Numbered from the stretch's first letter, positions 7,581 to 17,580 are shown. The stretch is DNA of 32,874 nucleotides from an uncultured Bacteroidales bacterium (GCA_946186735.1 CAMHOK010000008.1:1-32874), one strand, 5' to 3'. The notes: a model not told the origin generated them from the letters alone. Numbers and translations: made by a program.

Positions 7581-9929
7581 TTGAAGACTCGTAACTTACA
7601 TATTGTTTGTCTATTGCTTGCAGCTTTGTCGCTTGCTTTTGGTGTGCGTGCAGAGAAGAAAGGCGATTGCCTTAATCCTGAGACCTGTGAGCAACTACGC
7701 GAGTGCTTGAACATGCCTTCGTATTATTGCGAGTGTCATGATGCTGTTCGTTTCTATTATGGTATAGACACTGTCATCAATGGTGATCAGTGGTTCCGTG
7801 CGTCCGTCAAAGACTTGGTTAACGGCACGATGGCTTATTGGCAGTCGGACGACTCGGCTCGCATCGATGTGTATGCTTTCTGTGCATCCACCGAGCCTAC
7901 GCTCACCAAGTACATCGGTCCTCACAGCTCAGTGTATATCACTCCTCATGATGTGGGCATACTCATGGAGAGCATACCGAGCGGACTGTTCGATAACATG
8001 GACGCCTTCATGCATTTCTCGTCGGTTCATGGCGGTCAGGGTCGTGCCATCTGTTTCTCAGGCAAAGAAGGAGCGGTGTCCACCTGCGATGATCCTTTGG
8101 AGTTCAATCCGTATTGCAACTATGCTTTCCTTAATACTCAAGTGTTCGAACTGCGTTTCCGTCAGAAACCTACTCAAGTCTATCTGCGCTATCGCAACGA
8201 GATAGATATGTCCGACTCGGTGAGTCTGAAGGTGCATTATGGCACATGCGACGGACCTGTGGTGGCAGAGCATGTCTTTGTTGACTCGATGAGGCCGTAC
8301 TTCATGCCTCTTGACATAGCTCAGAAGGCATGGGACGATAGCACATCGCTGTTCATGGAGATGAACAACTCGTCGTCGGAGAACGTGGCGCATATCTATT
8401 ATCGCTCGTGGGTTAGGTTTGTGCCGCAGACTATCGACACCGCCATCTGTCGCGGCATGGGTCTGCAACTCTTAGACACACTCCTCACCGAGCCTACCAC
8501 CTTCGTTGACACCATCTGCTCCAGAAAGTTCAAGGGCGACACTATCTACATTAATACTTACAACATCACTATCTCTGACGCTGACACCGTGCTCCGTTCG
8601 TTGAAGCTCAAAGGTTCGCAGTTTCCTTACTATTATCTTGGTGAGGTCATCCGCGGATATGGTCGTTATGTGTTCGAGCGTAAGGTGGAGGGCGAGTGCT
8701 CGCAAGTGATTGACCTCACCGTCAGTCCGCAATATACCATCAAGCGCGAGACCAAAGACTCGACCCTCTGTCAGGGTATGATCTTTGAGATCAACGGTAA
8801 GACACGCACCACCAACGGCAATGTGATGGACACTACCTACTCAGGTGTTTATCTCGACCAACAGCTCATCACCACCTATCGTCTGAAATTCCTCTCACCG
8901 GTGCTGGAGTACGACACCATAGCGCTGCACCAAGAGGTGTTACCTTATAAGTATTATGGTAACACTATCTCGAAGTTCGGCGAGAAGACCATCACCATCA
9001 CTCAGAAAGGTGAGTGTACGCGCCGTGTTAAGCTCATGGTGCTTGAGAGCGATGGCAGTCTGGTGTTCTATCGTCAAGAGAAAGATACGGTAGGTTGTGC
9101 TACTTACGGTCTGCAGTTCCCCGACTCGCTCATCATGGAGCCTACCACTTATATCGATACCGTCCTTCTTTCTGACACCACCATGCTGATCACTACATGG
9201 CATATACGCATGGACCAGCCCGGACAAGTGGTTAACGACACCATAGCCTTGGAGCAGTCCGACTTCCCGTACATGACCGACGATATGAGAATAACGGGTT
9301 ATGGTGTGTATGAGCTTCATCGCTCCTCCGGCGCATGCGACCAGCTGGTTCACCTCGCTGTCGTTCCGCGTTTTATCGACATGGAGATAGACACTACCCT
9401 GTGTACCGGTGCGGTGCTTGACCTGGGCGACACCTTAATAACTACTCTCACTCGCTACACACAGATAGTGCCGCAGAACGCTTACACAAGCTTGAAGATT
9501 GTGTGGAAAGTGCGCTTCAAAGACCAAGAGCCGGTGTCGGAGACCTTAGAGATCCCGTCCACCGAACTGCCTTACGAGTATGGTGACCGGACCATCACTC
9601 ATGCCGGCACTTACCTGGTACGTCTCACCGAGGAAGGTGAGTGCGATAAGCTCATCGACCTCACCGTCGTTCTCACTGATGCTGCCGTGGGTAAGCTCAA
9701 CGGGGACGAATGGATGGTGGTGCCTACTATGGTACAGGCAGGACAGACCATTGAGCTCCGCGGGAACGCTTCGGGACACATGCAAGTGGTGGATATGCTG
9801 GGTAAGACAGTCATCGACCGACAAGTGGAACCCGGCATCAGCGCCTTCACCATCAACCAAACGGGTGTGTGGATGGTGCTCATGAGCAACGAGAAGACAA
9901 CAAAGGTGTATAAGCTCGTTGTCAAATAA
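7581..9929 (+). CDS. Modular secreted protein with type A T9SS C-terminal sorting domain
   Basis: TTG start after AGGAG; signal peptide LHIVCLLLAALSLAFGVRA. About four ~95-aa Cys-containing modules (GECSQVIDLTV / GECTRRVKLMV / GACDQLVHLAV / GECDKLIDLTV). C-terminus MQVVDMLGKTVIDRQV...GVWMVLMSNEKTTKVYKLVVK. Confidence 0.85.
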   Translation: MKTRNLHIVCLLLAALSLAFGVRAEKKGDCLNPETCEQLRECLNMPSYYCECHDAVRFYYGIDTVINGDQWFRASVKDLVNGTMAYWQSDDSARIDVYAFCASTEPTLTKYIGPHSSVYITPHDVGILMESIPSGLFDNMDAFMHFSSVHGGQGRAICFSGKEGAVSTCDDPLEFNPYCNYAFLNTQVFELRFRQKPTQVYLRYRNEIDMSDSVSLKVHYGTCDGPVVAEHVFVDSMRPYFMPLDIAQKAWDDSTSLFMEMNNSSSENVAHIYYRSWVRFVPQTIDTAICRGMGLQLLDTLLTEPTTFVDTICSRKFKGDTIYINTYNITISDADTVLRSLKLKGSQFPYYYLGEVIRGYGRYVFERKVEGECSQVIDLTVSPQYTIKRETKDSTLCQGMIFEINGKTRTTNGNVMDTTYSGVYLDQQLITTYRLKFLSPVLEYDTIALHQEVLPYKYYGNTISKFGEKTITITQKGECTRRVKLMVLESDGSLVFYRQEKDTVGCATYGLQFPDSLIMEPTTYIDTVLLSDTTMLITTWHIRMDQPGQVVNDTIALEQSDFPYMTDDMRITGYGVYELHRSSGACDQLVHLAVVPRFIDMEIDTTLCTGAVLDLGDTLITTLTRYTQIVPQNAYTSLKIVWKVRFKDQEPVSETLEIPSTELPYEYGDRTITHAGTYLVRLTEEGECDKLIDLTVVLTDAAVGKLNGDEWMVVPTMVQAGQTIELRGNASGHMQVVDMLGKTVIDRQVEPGISAFTINQTGVWMVLMSNEKTTKVYKLVVK

Positions 9930-10012
9930 CACGGAAAAACAGATTGAATATATCTCGATATACGAATATATATATAACTAACTAATTACAATAACTAAAT
10001 TCAATTTAAACA

Positions 10013-13000
10013 ATGAAAAAGTTCTTACTTTTCTTTACCATGCTGATCGTCTCTGTAGCAGCAGCTTTCGCACAGGACGATAACGATGGTTGGAAAACTG
10101 CGACTGAGTTTAATTGGAAGACAGGTAATGTGCAAGCTGCCAACACTACAGTCTGGCATAAGGTTGTCCTCGAGGGCGAGGTAGCCGAAGGCGAGAACGT
10201 GTTGCTCTACTTGAACAACCTCGAAGCTACTGCCGCTAATGTGGAAGTAACTGTTTACACCGTTGTGACCAAGGTTCTCTACGGTGAGGAGCAGGTTTCT
10301 GTACAGAAGCTTGAGGGACCCGAATCCAAAGCTATCGCAGCCAACCGTAACTACGCCTATGAGATAGGCGGTTCGATCATCAAAAACTTCAACCTCAAGA
10401 CGGTTTACATCAAACTGAAGACCGACCGTCAGTTGAAGTTCTCGGCAGAGCCTGTTGAACCCGGTGAGAAAGATACCGAGTGTTTGAACGCTACTAAGCT
10501 CACTGTCCCTGGTACACTCAATTACACCAACCTCAACAAGAACACTTGGTATCAGCTCGACCTCAAGGATGTTAAGGCTGACAACACCAAGACCGTCAAG
10601 GTTACCATCACCAACACCGGTTCGGCTGTAGCTAACCTCAAAGCAGGTGTCAGCTTCGACTGCCCCTCAACAGGTGTTACCGAGGAGTCAACCACTCTGG
10701 CTATCGATCAGGTGAAGACCAAAGTGCTCGACCGTAAGTACCTCGACATGCTCGCTGAAGACACTATCTATCTGCGTGTCAACTCCGATGTACGCGTTAA
10801 GATCGAGGCTCAGATCGTTGCCAACACCGAGCCTGTTACCTATACCGATGTCGTTTCTCCTATCGACCTCGACATGGAGACCGTTTACACACAGAATGCA
10901 GGTGTAACACAATGGTACTCGGTTGACCTCAAGAAATGCCCCGGCAAGCTCCTTCCCGAGGTATCGGTTGAGAACAAAGAGAATGCCAAAGCAACTGTCG
11001 ATGCTATCGTTGTTTACGAGACCCACGCCTCAGCTTATGCTGACCGCAGCTTCACCCTCGGAGCTAAGGCTATCAAGGTTCAACAGATTGAGCGCAACGT
11101 GGTTAACAACGCTATCAAGATGACCGCTGAGAAGCAAGGCGTTGACACCGGTATCGTTTATGTACGCATCACCACCGACCGCCAGATCGAGTTCATGGCT
11201 CGTATGAAGAAACGTACCGAAGGTGACGCATGTGCACAATCGAAAGAGTTCGATTGGACCAACGGTAACAAGCAGTCGGGCAACACCACCATCTGGTATG
11301 CTATTGACATCACCGATGCTAAGGCTGCTACCAACAAAGACATCCAACTCTCTATCACTAACAAGTCGTCGAAAGATGCTACCGTTAGCGGTAAGGTTGC
11401 TTTCGAGTGCCCCTACACATCGACCACCGATGCTACCCGCACCGTCAAGGCTAACAAGACCGAGACACGCGTTCTCAAACGTTCGCTCTATAGCCACTTG
11501 GCACACGACACTATCTATGTAGGTCTGACCACCTCACAGAACATCGACTTCCGTGCCGACCTCGTTGATGCTGATGTAAGCACGCTGGATGATGCTTGCA
11601 AGACCTCAACCTTCTTCAATGCTAAGGATGTGGACGAGCAAGGCGTAAGCAAGCAGACACTGGCTATCCCTGCCGGCGTTAACTGGTATAAGGTTTCTAT
11701 CAAGGACATTCGCTCGATGGAACAAGTGCCAGAGGTTCACGTTAAGAACCAATCTGACACTAAGGCTACCGTTCGCGTTGACGTAGCCCTCGACTGCCCG
11801 TGCGACCCCGCAGGTCTGCAACACAAGACCCAGACTATAGCAGGTAACGAGACCTATGTCAATACTCCTTCGTCTGACCTGCTCAAATCGCTCGACGAGA
11901 ACACCGACACCGCTTGGGTTCGCGTTGAGACTGACCAACCTCTCACCGCCTTCACCAAGCTCGTTTACGAGGATGAAGGTGTTTCTTGCGCTAAGGCTAC
12001 CAACTTCAACTGGACATCAGGCGAGACCTACGAGCCCGATGCAGTTCACTGGTATGCAGTGGACATCAAGAAAGCTAAAGATGAGCAGAAGAACATCCGT
12101 ATCACCCTCAAGAACCTCACATCGAAAGACGCAAAGGTGAAAGCTGAGATAGCTTTCGAGTGCCCCGTTTCGAGCACCACAGTTTACAACTACACCTTGC
12201 CTGCAGGTTCGCCCAAAACCAAAGACCTCACTTACTCGATGTTCGAGACAGTGAAGAGCGATGTTGTATATATCAAGCTCACCGCTGACCAGAAGCTCGA
12301 GATCAAGGCCGAGTTGGTAGAGGACGATTCGCCCGTTATCGACATCTGCGCTAAGAACCCGATAGCTTACGACTGGGCTGCAGGAATCGACCAGCTCTTC
12401 GACCCGCTCCATCCAACCGACACTACTTGGTACTACCTGCCTCTCGACACCTTCGAGAAAGACAACTACGCTCTCGTTCCTAAGGTAACCGTTTATAACC
12501 TCGGTGCCAACAAGGTTAATCTCAAAGGTATAGCTGCTTTCAAGTGCCAGGTTAAGTCGCCTATGTCACGCACCATGTCAATAGCTGCCGGCGGTAAGTA
12601 CGAGAAGAACGCCGAGCGCGACATGATGAAACAATATACCGACCCCGCTACCAAAGATACACTCTACTTCGGCATTGTAGCCGACCAAGATATCCATTTC
12701 GAGATAGAGTTCATGAACCCTGACCAAGGTCAAGACTGTATGCACGCTATCGACTTCGACTGGATCAACGGTAACCACCAAGAAGATAACGACACCGTCT
12801 GGTATAAGGTTGATATCCGTCATATCAAGGATAAGCCTAACACCTCGGCCCGTATCGGCTTGAAGAACACCGACGGCTTCACCGGTAAGGTTGTAGCTGA
12901 CATGTTCTTCACCTGCGACGACGAGAAGCCGTTCACTCCGCAACAGAGCTACACCCTGCATGCTAATGACGACAAGAAGTATGAGCTTGGTCGTGAGTTG

Positions 13001-15937
13001 TTCACCAACATGGCTGTTGATTATATCCTCATCCGTCTGTTCGCTGCACAAGACATCTTCATCTATGCAGAAGAGTATGCTACCGAGCCTGAGGTGATAG
13101 TACCGGTTAACGGTTGCGATACCGCTAAGCATATCACTTATAACTTCGACATCGCTCAGAGTGAAGACTCTGTATGGTATGTAGTTGACATCAAGGATAT
13201 CAAGCAGAACACCACCGGCGACGCCGTTCTTACCGTTAAGAACACCGACGCTACTGAGGCTAAGATCTCTGTATCGCTCACCTACAGCTGCCCTGTTGTA
13301 GAGAAGATGATTGACAAGTCGATCACTCTGGCTCCGGGTGCTACCTATGAGAAGACCGCTACCCGCTCGCTCATCAACAACACCTCGGCTGACACCGCTT
13401 GGATACTCGTTGTAACCGACCGCGCCATTACCTTCCGTGTTGACCTTATCGACGACCGCGGTAAGTCGTGCTCCACTCCTATCGAGTTCGACTGGATTAA
13501 CGGTAACGACCACCCGGGTATGGACACCCTGTGGTATGAGGTATCGCTCGACACAGTAAAGAACGATGAGTTAAAACGCGACATGCGTCTCACCCTCGAG
13601 AACCTCGTGGCTCCTACCTCTACCAGCGTTAAAGCCGACATCTTCTTCGACTGCCCCAATCCTTCAGAGACTGAGGATGATGTTCGTCAGACCTCACAGA
13701 CCTACACCCTCACCGACGCTTCGAAGTCGAAAGACATCACACGCGCCTTCCTTGAGAACGCAGGCTGGCCTAAGCTCATCATCAAATATACCTCTACCAA
13801 CAACACTCACCTGCAGGTATCGCTCATCGATCCTCTGCCTCCTGTAAAAGATACTACTCATGTATATGACACTATCTGCGCAGGCCGCACCGACTATAAG
13901 ATTGTAGGTATCGATCCTAACAACGTACAGAAAGATTCGCTCCAGGCTCCTCTCTTCGCTGACACACTCATCTATCTGCAAGTAGCAGGTGTTGACTCGT
14001 TCTCAGTGAAGTACAACGACACCGAGATGAAAGACTCGCTCGTCTTCCACCACGTAGCCGTTCGCACCGTGCCTGTCATCTGGAGAGACTATAAGATCGC
14101 TGACAAGCCCGTTGTAGCTGCCGGTAAGGCTATCGATGTAGCTTCGGCTACCGCTACTGCCACCGCCACTATCAAGGCTCTTGAAGATCAGCTCCACAAC
14201 GAGCTCGACACTATCATCTTCGAGGTACAAGATCCTGTAACCAAAGCCTTCTCGGCTGTTACACCGGCTCTGCTGCCTACCAACACCAAGGACGTATCGA
14301 TGCGTTATGTGGCTACCTTCAAAGAGTGCTCCGAGGCTCTCGCCTTCTCTGATACTATCGTCATCCCGGCTACCGCTCCACAGTACTTCACTAAGTCGTT
14401 CGACGAGAATGTATGCTCAGGCTTCACCTTCACACGTCGCAACAACGCTATAGTAACCGTTGATGATAACTACGACCCGAGTCTGTACAACGATACCGTT
14501 GAGTTCGTTCTCACCGAAGGTGTAGAGCTGGCCGACTCAGTCTTCGTTTACAACTACCAGACCAAGGTTCTGCCTTCGAAGCAGGCTGTTACCGTTCTTC
14601 CTACCGCTACCTGCGGTGGTGGTGTAACCCTCGCAGCTGCTACTGCCGACCTCAAGACTAAGTTCACTCCTACAGGTCGTCTGGCTGCTATCGACACCAT
14701 CAAGTGGGAGTATCTCAATGGCGTTGACTTCGTTGACCTCACCGAAGATGTTATGTTCTCTACCGACCAGAAGCAGATCACCGTCCGCTATGTGGCTCTG
14801 AGCGAGTGTGCAGACTACGCTCTGGTTACCGGCGACGAGGTGGTTATCACCGTGGCTGACGACTGCCAGCGCGACACCGCTGTCTGGACCGACACCGTTT
14901 GCTCGGGTAGCTCAGTTGAGTTCTTCGATGGTGCAACCGTCATCACCGAGACCATCACCGCCGACCAGCTCGACCGCACTTATGCTTATAAGTACAAAGC
15001 AGCTGACGGACGCGAGGCAGACTCTGTCAATGTTTTCAACTACTATGTATATCATACTCTTACCCTCCCGCAACTCTCCACTCTCGATGCTCAGCCGAAG
15101 GCTGTCTGCGGCGAAGAGGTAGAGCTCACCGAGACCGTTAAGGAGCTGCAAGACGAACTCGATGCAGCCGTAGCTGCCGACAAGCTCGTTGCTCCTGTTG
15201 TTCAAGTGAAGTGGGAAGTGAAGGATGTTAACGGCAACTGGGTAGAGATGTCGTCGCAACCGACCATCGATCCTTCTATGAACACCATCGATGTGCGTTA
15301 CCAAGTAACCACCGACTGCGAGGTTGTAGAAGACCAACTCACTATCGATGTTCAGAAGCGTACATCTGAGTCGCTCAAGTCAATCAAGAAATACACAGCT
15401 ATCTCGCGTTACAACGGCTGGCTGCTCATGGTTGACCAGAAGAACCTCCAGATCGATTATCCGACACTCGACTCTACCATGGTTAAGTGGTACAAGGTCG
15501 TTTCACAGAACGATGTTGTAGCTCCTGCCGAAGTGGGAACAGCTAACGAGGATATCTTCCTTGGTACCGGTTGGTACTACACCGAGGGCAAGGCTCTCAC
15601 CGGTGAGTACTACGCTCGTATCGACTTCGAGTCGTCGGCAGCTGAGCCTTGCGGCGAGACCGTCCTGTCTGAGACTATCACCATCACTTCGCCTTCAGGT
15701 GCTCCGCAACTCTCACCGACCGTTGTAGCTCCTCACGAGACACTCTACCTCAGCTCACTCAATGCTGACACCAAGTATCTGGTAAGCATCTACGACCTGC
15801 TCGGTAACCTCATCGACCGTAAGGTAATAGAAGGTGTAGAGTCTTATACCTTCGAGGCTCAAGAGTCGGTTGGCTACTACATGCTCAACATCGAAAGCGA
15901 TGCAGTGAAAGAGACATTCAAATACATTGTAAAATAA
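10013..15937 (+). CDS. Giant repeat-containing secreted/surface protein with T9SS-type C-terminal domain
   Basis: 1974-aa ORF with signal peptide FLLFFTMLIVSVAAAFAQ. About ten repeats of C..A..(F/Y)DW..G....DT.WY.VD(I/L)K...V.N...AKV.....F.CP. C-terminus KYLVSIYDLLGNLIDRKVIEG...GYYMLNIESDAVKETFKYIVK. Confidence 0.88.
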   Translation: MKKFLLFFTMLIVSVAAAFAQDDNDGWKTATEFNWKTGNVQAANTTVWHKVVLEGEVAEGENVLLYLNNLEATAANVEVTVYTVVTKVLYGEEQVSVQKLEGPESKAIAANRNYAYEIGGSIIKNFNLKTVYIKLKTDRQLKFSAEPVEPGEKDTECLNATKLTVPGTLNYTNLNKNTWYQLDLKDVKADNTKTVKVTITNTGSAVANLKAGVSFDCPSTGVTEESTTLAIDQVKTKVLDRKYLDMLAEDTIYLRVNSDVRVKIEAQIVANTEPVTYTDVVSPIDLDMETVYTQNAGVTQWYSVDLKKCPGKLLPEVSVENKENAKATVDAIVVYETHASAYADRSFTLGAKAIKVQQIERNVVNNAIKMTAEKQGVDTGIVYVRITTDRQIEFMARMKKRTEGDACAQSKEFDWTNGNKQSGNTTIWYAIDITDAKAATNKDIQLSITNKSSKDATVSGKVAFECPYTSTTDATRTVKANKTETRVLKRSLYSHLAHDTIYVGLTTSQNIDFRADLVDADVSTLDDACKTSTFFNAKDVDEQGVSKQTLAIPAGVNWYKVSIKDIRSMEQVPEVHVKNQSDTKATVRVDVALDCPCDPAGLQHKTQTIAGNETYVNTPSSDLLKSLDENTDTAWVRVETDQPLTAFTKLVYEDEGVSCAKATNFNWTSGETYEPDAVHWYAVDIKKAKDEQKNIRITLKNLTSKDAKVKAEIAFECPVSSTTVYNYTLPAGSPKTKDLTYSMFETVKSDVVYIKLTADQKLEIKAELVEDDSPVIDICAKNPIAYDWAAGIDQLFDPLHPTDTTWYYLPLDTFEKDNYALVPKVTVYNLGANKVNLKGIAAFKCQVKSPMSRTMSIAAGGKYEKNAERDMMKQYTDPATKDTLYFGIVADQDIHFEIEFMNPDQGQDCMHAIDFDWINGNHQEDNDTVWYKVDIRHIKDKPNTSARIGLKNTDGFTGKVVADMFFTCDDEKPFTPQQSYTLHANDDKKYELGRELFTNMAVDYILIRLFAAQDIFIYAEEYATEPEVIVPVNGCDTAKHITYNFDIAQSEDSVWYVVDIKDIKQNTTGDAVLTVKNTDATEAKISVSLTYSCPVVEKMIDKSITLAPGATYEKTATRSLINNTSADTAWILVVTDRAITFRVDLIDDRGKSCSTPIEFDWINGNDHPGMDTLWYEVSLDTVKNDELKRDMRLTLENLVAPTSTSVKADIFFDCPNPSETEDDVRQTSQTYTLTDASKSKDITRAFLENAGWPKLIIKYTSTNNTHLQVSLIDPLPPVKDTTHVYDTICAGRTDYKIVGIDPNNVQKDSLQAPLFADTLIYLQVAGVDSFSVKYNDTEMKDSLVFHHVAVRTVPVIWRDYKIADKPVVAAGKAIDVASATATATATIKALEDQLHNELDTIIFEVQDPVTKAFSAVTPALLPTNTKDVSMRYVATFKECSEALAFSDTIVIPATAPQYFTKSFDENVCSGFTFTRRNNAIVTVDDNYDPSLYNDTVEFVLTEGVELADSVFVYNYQTKVLPSKQAVTVLPTATCGGGVTLAAATADLKTKFTPTGRLAAIDTIKWEYLNGVDFVDLTEDVMFSTDQKQITVRYVALSECADYALVTGDEVVITVADDCQRDTAVWTDTVCSGSSVEFFDGATVITETITADQLDRTYAYKYKAADGREADSVNVFNYYVYHTLTLPQLSTLDAQPKAVCGEEVELTETVKELQDELDAAVAADKLVAPVVQVKWEVKDVNGNWVEMSSQPTIDPSMNTIDVRYQVTTDCEVVEDQLTIDVQKRTSESLKSIKKYTAISRYNGWLLMVDQKNLQIDYPTLDSTMVKWYKVVSQNDVVAPAEVGTANEDIFLGTGWYYTEGKALTGEYYARIDFESSAAEPCGETVLSETITITSPSGAPQLSPTVVAPHETLYLSSLNADTKYLVSIYDLLGNLIDRKVIEGVESYTFEAQESVGYYMLNIESDAVKETFKYIVK

Positions 15938-15958
15938 ACTAACGGAGGATATTGAATT

Positions 15959-17557
15959 ATGAAAACAAATCTTATTAAGACTTTTGCACTCTGTGCAGTA
16001 CTTTCTCTCTCCTCTGTAGTGTATGCTCAGAGCGAGAAGACAATCAACGACTGGGCAGTTGATGACACCGTGATGATCAAACCTGAGACCAAGCATTATC
16101 TCACCGGCGAGGAGCCTTCTACTTGGGTTTATCCTGTCAAGCACACCATCCAACAGGTAGGTGGCAAGCGTTTCCCCAACGGTATCCTGCTTCGCGAGAT
16201 CATCTCATGGGTAGGTCCTGATGATATCCAATATCCCGACGGCACAGCTCCTGTAAAGGAGCGTGCCCAGGGCAACCAGTATCGCCAATATACTTTCTCT
16301 GACTGGCATGTGGGCGACACTGTGATGATCAAACCTGAGACCAAGCATTATCTCACCGGCGAGGAGCCTTCTACTTGGGTTTATCCTGTCGAGCACACCA
16401 TCCAACAGGTTGGCGGCAAGCGCTTCCCAGAAGGCATACTGCTTCACGAGATCATCTCATGGGTAGGTCCTAACGATATCTATCCCGCAGGCGCTACTAA
16501 GGTTCAAGAGCAAGCTCAACCTCAGCAAGAGACCAAGTCTCAAGAGCAACAGCCCGAGCAGGAGACCAAGCCTCAAGAGCAACAGCCTGAGCAGCAGACT
16601 CAACCTGAGCAGCAGACTCAACCTGAGCAAGAGACTCAGCCGGAGGTAGAGCCCCTCAAGACCGATTCCGACAAGTACAAACAAGGTGAAGACCAGAAGA
16701 ACGATTTTGCTGTTCGTACCACTCGTATGTCGAAGCATCATCGCTTCTCTATCGGTCTGCGCGGCGGTGCTGCTTCACTCATGCACCACGCTGAGCCTAT
16801 GAACAACTGGAAAGTAGGTTTCGACGGACTGCTCGACCTGCAATATGCTTACTACTTCGGTGCTAAGGACGGCAAGAAGACCAACCACGGTATCATCACC
16901 GGTCTGTCGGTTGGTTATGCTCAGTCGCCTATCCGCAATGGTGTGGACACCACCTATACCGTTTCATCTAACGACGGCAACGGCGATGTGAACATCCAAT
17001 ACACCATCCAAGCCGATGAGGTTAAAGAGACCGACCGCCAAATACAGATAGAGATACCTCTTATGTACTCGCTGCAGACAGAGAAAGGCTTCTTCCTCAA
17101 TGTGGGTCCGCGCTTTATGATGCCTGTTTATAAGTTCTACAACCAGACCATCTCTAACAACGCCAACACTAACATCAATGCTTACTTCGAAGACCTCGGT
17201 GTTACCGTTCGTAACGAGGACATCACCGGTGTTCTCGGTCAGCAAGACTACAACACCAAAGGTCAGTGGGCTAAAGGTAAGATGGTGCTGAGCGTTATGC
17301 TTACCGCTGAGCTCGGCTGGGAGTGGCAACTCAACAACGGCGACGCTTTCGGACTCGGTCTGTATGGCAACTACGCTCCTTACAACTCGTTCAAGAACAC
17401 TACCAATGCTAAGTCGCTCATCGATGTAACAGCTCCGCAAGGCTCAACACCTGCAAAGGTTGACATTCTCTCAGCTACCGACACTTATGCTGACAAGATG
17501 AACTACTTCGACGGTGGCTTGAAACTGGTTTATCACTTCCAGTTCCCTGCAAAGTAA
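15959..17557 (+). CDS. Outer-membrane beta-barrel protein with duplicated N-terminal SH3-like domain and P/E/Q-rich spacer
   Basis: Signal peptide (TFALCAVLSLSSVVYAQ). Two 60-aa near-identical domains DTVMIKPETKHYLTGEEPSTWVYPV.HTIQQVGGKRFP.GILL.EIISWVGP.DI, a QEQQPEQETKP repeat spacer, then a region with barrel-like alternation ending in aromatic LVYHFQFPAK. Confidence 0.82.
   Translation: MKTNLIKTFALCAVLSLSSVVYAQSEKTINDWAVDDTVMIKPETKHYLTGEEPSTWVYPVKHTIQQVGGKRFPNGILLREIISWVGPDDIQYPDGTAPVKERAQGNQYRQYTFSDWHVGDTVMIKPETKHYLTGEEPSTWVYPVEHTIQQVGGKRFPEGILLHEIISWVGPNDIYPAGATKVQEQAQPQQETKSQEQQPEQETKPQEQQPEQQTQPEQQTQPEQETQPEVEPLKTDSDKYKQGEDQKNDFAVRTTRMSKHHRFSIGLRGGAASLMHHAEPMNNWKVGFDGLLDLQYAYYFGAKDGKKTNHGIITGLSVGYAQSPIRNGVDTTYTVSSNDGNGDVNIQYTIQADEVKETDRQIQIEIPLMYSLQTEKGFFLNVGPRFMMPVYKFYNQTISNNANTNINAYFEDLGVTVRNEDITGVLGQQDYNTKGQWAKGKMVLSVMLTAELGWEWQLNNGDAFGLGLYGNYAPYNSFKNTTNAKSLIDVTAPQGSTPAKVDILSATDTYADKMNYFDGGLKLVYHFQFPAK
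16049..16480 (+). repeat. Intragenic duplication: two 180-bp near-identical copies (16049-16228, 16301-16480), period 252 bp
   Basis: GTGATGATCAAACCTGAGACCAAGCATTATCTCACCGGCGAGGAGCCTTCTACTTGGGTTTATCCTGTC is present identically in both. Confidence 0.95.
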
Positions 17558-17580
17558 TCGTTTGAACATTGCATAACGAA

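Noticed and set aside
12578-13513. 311-aa minus-strand ORF, with others antisense to the 1974-aa gene
   Set aside because: Mirror frame of a strongly supported, codon-biased CDS; no signal peptide or recognisable domain.
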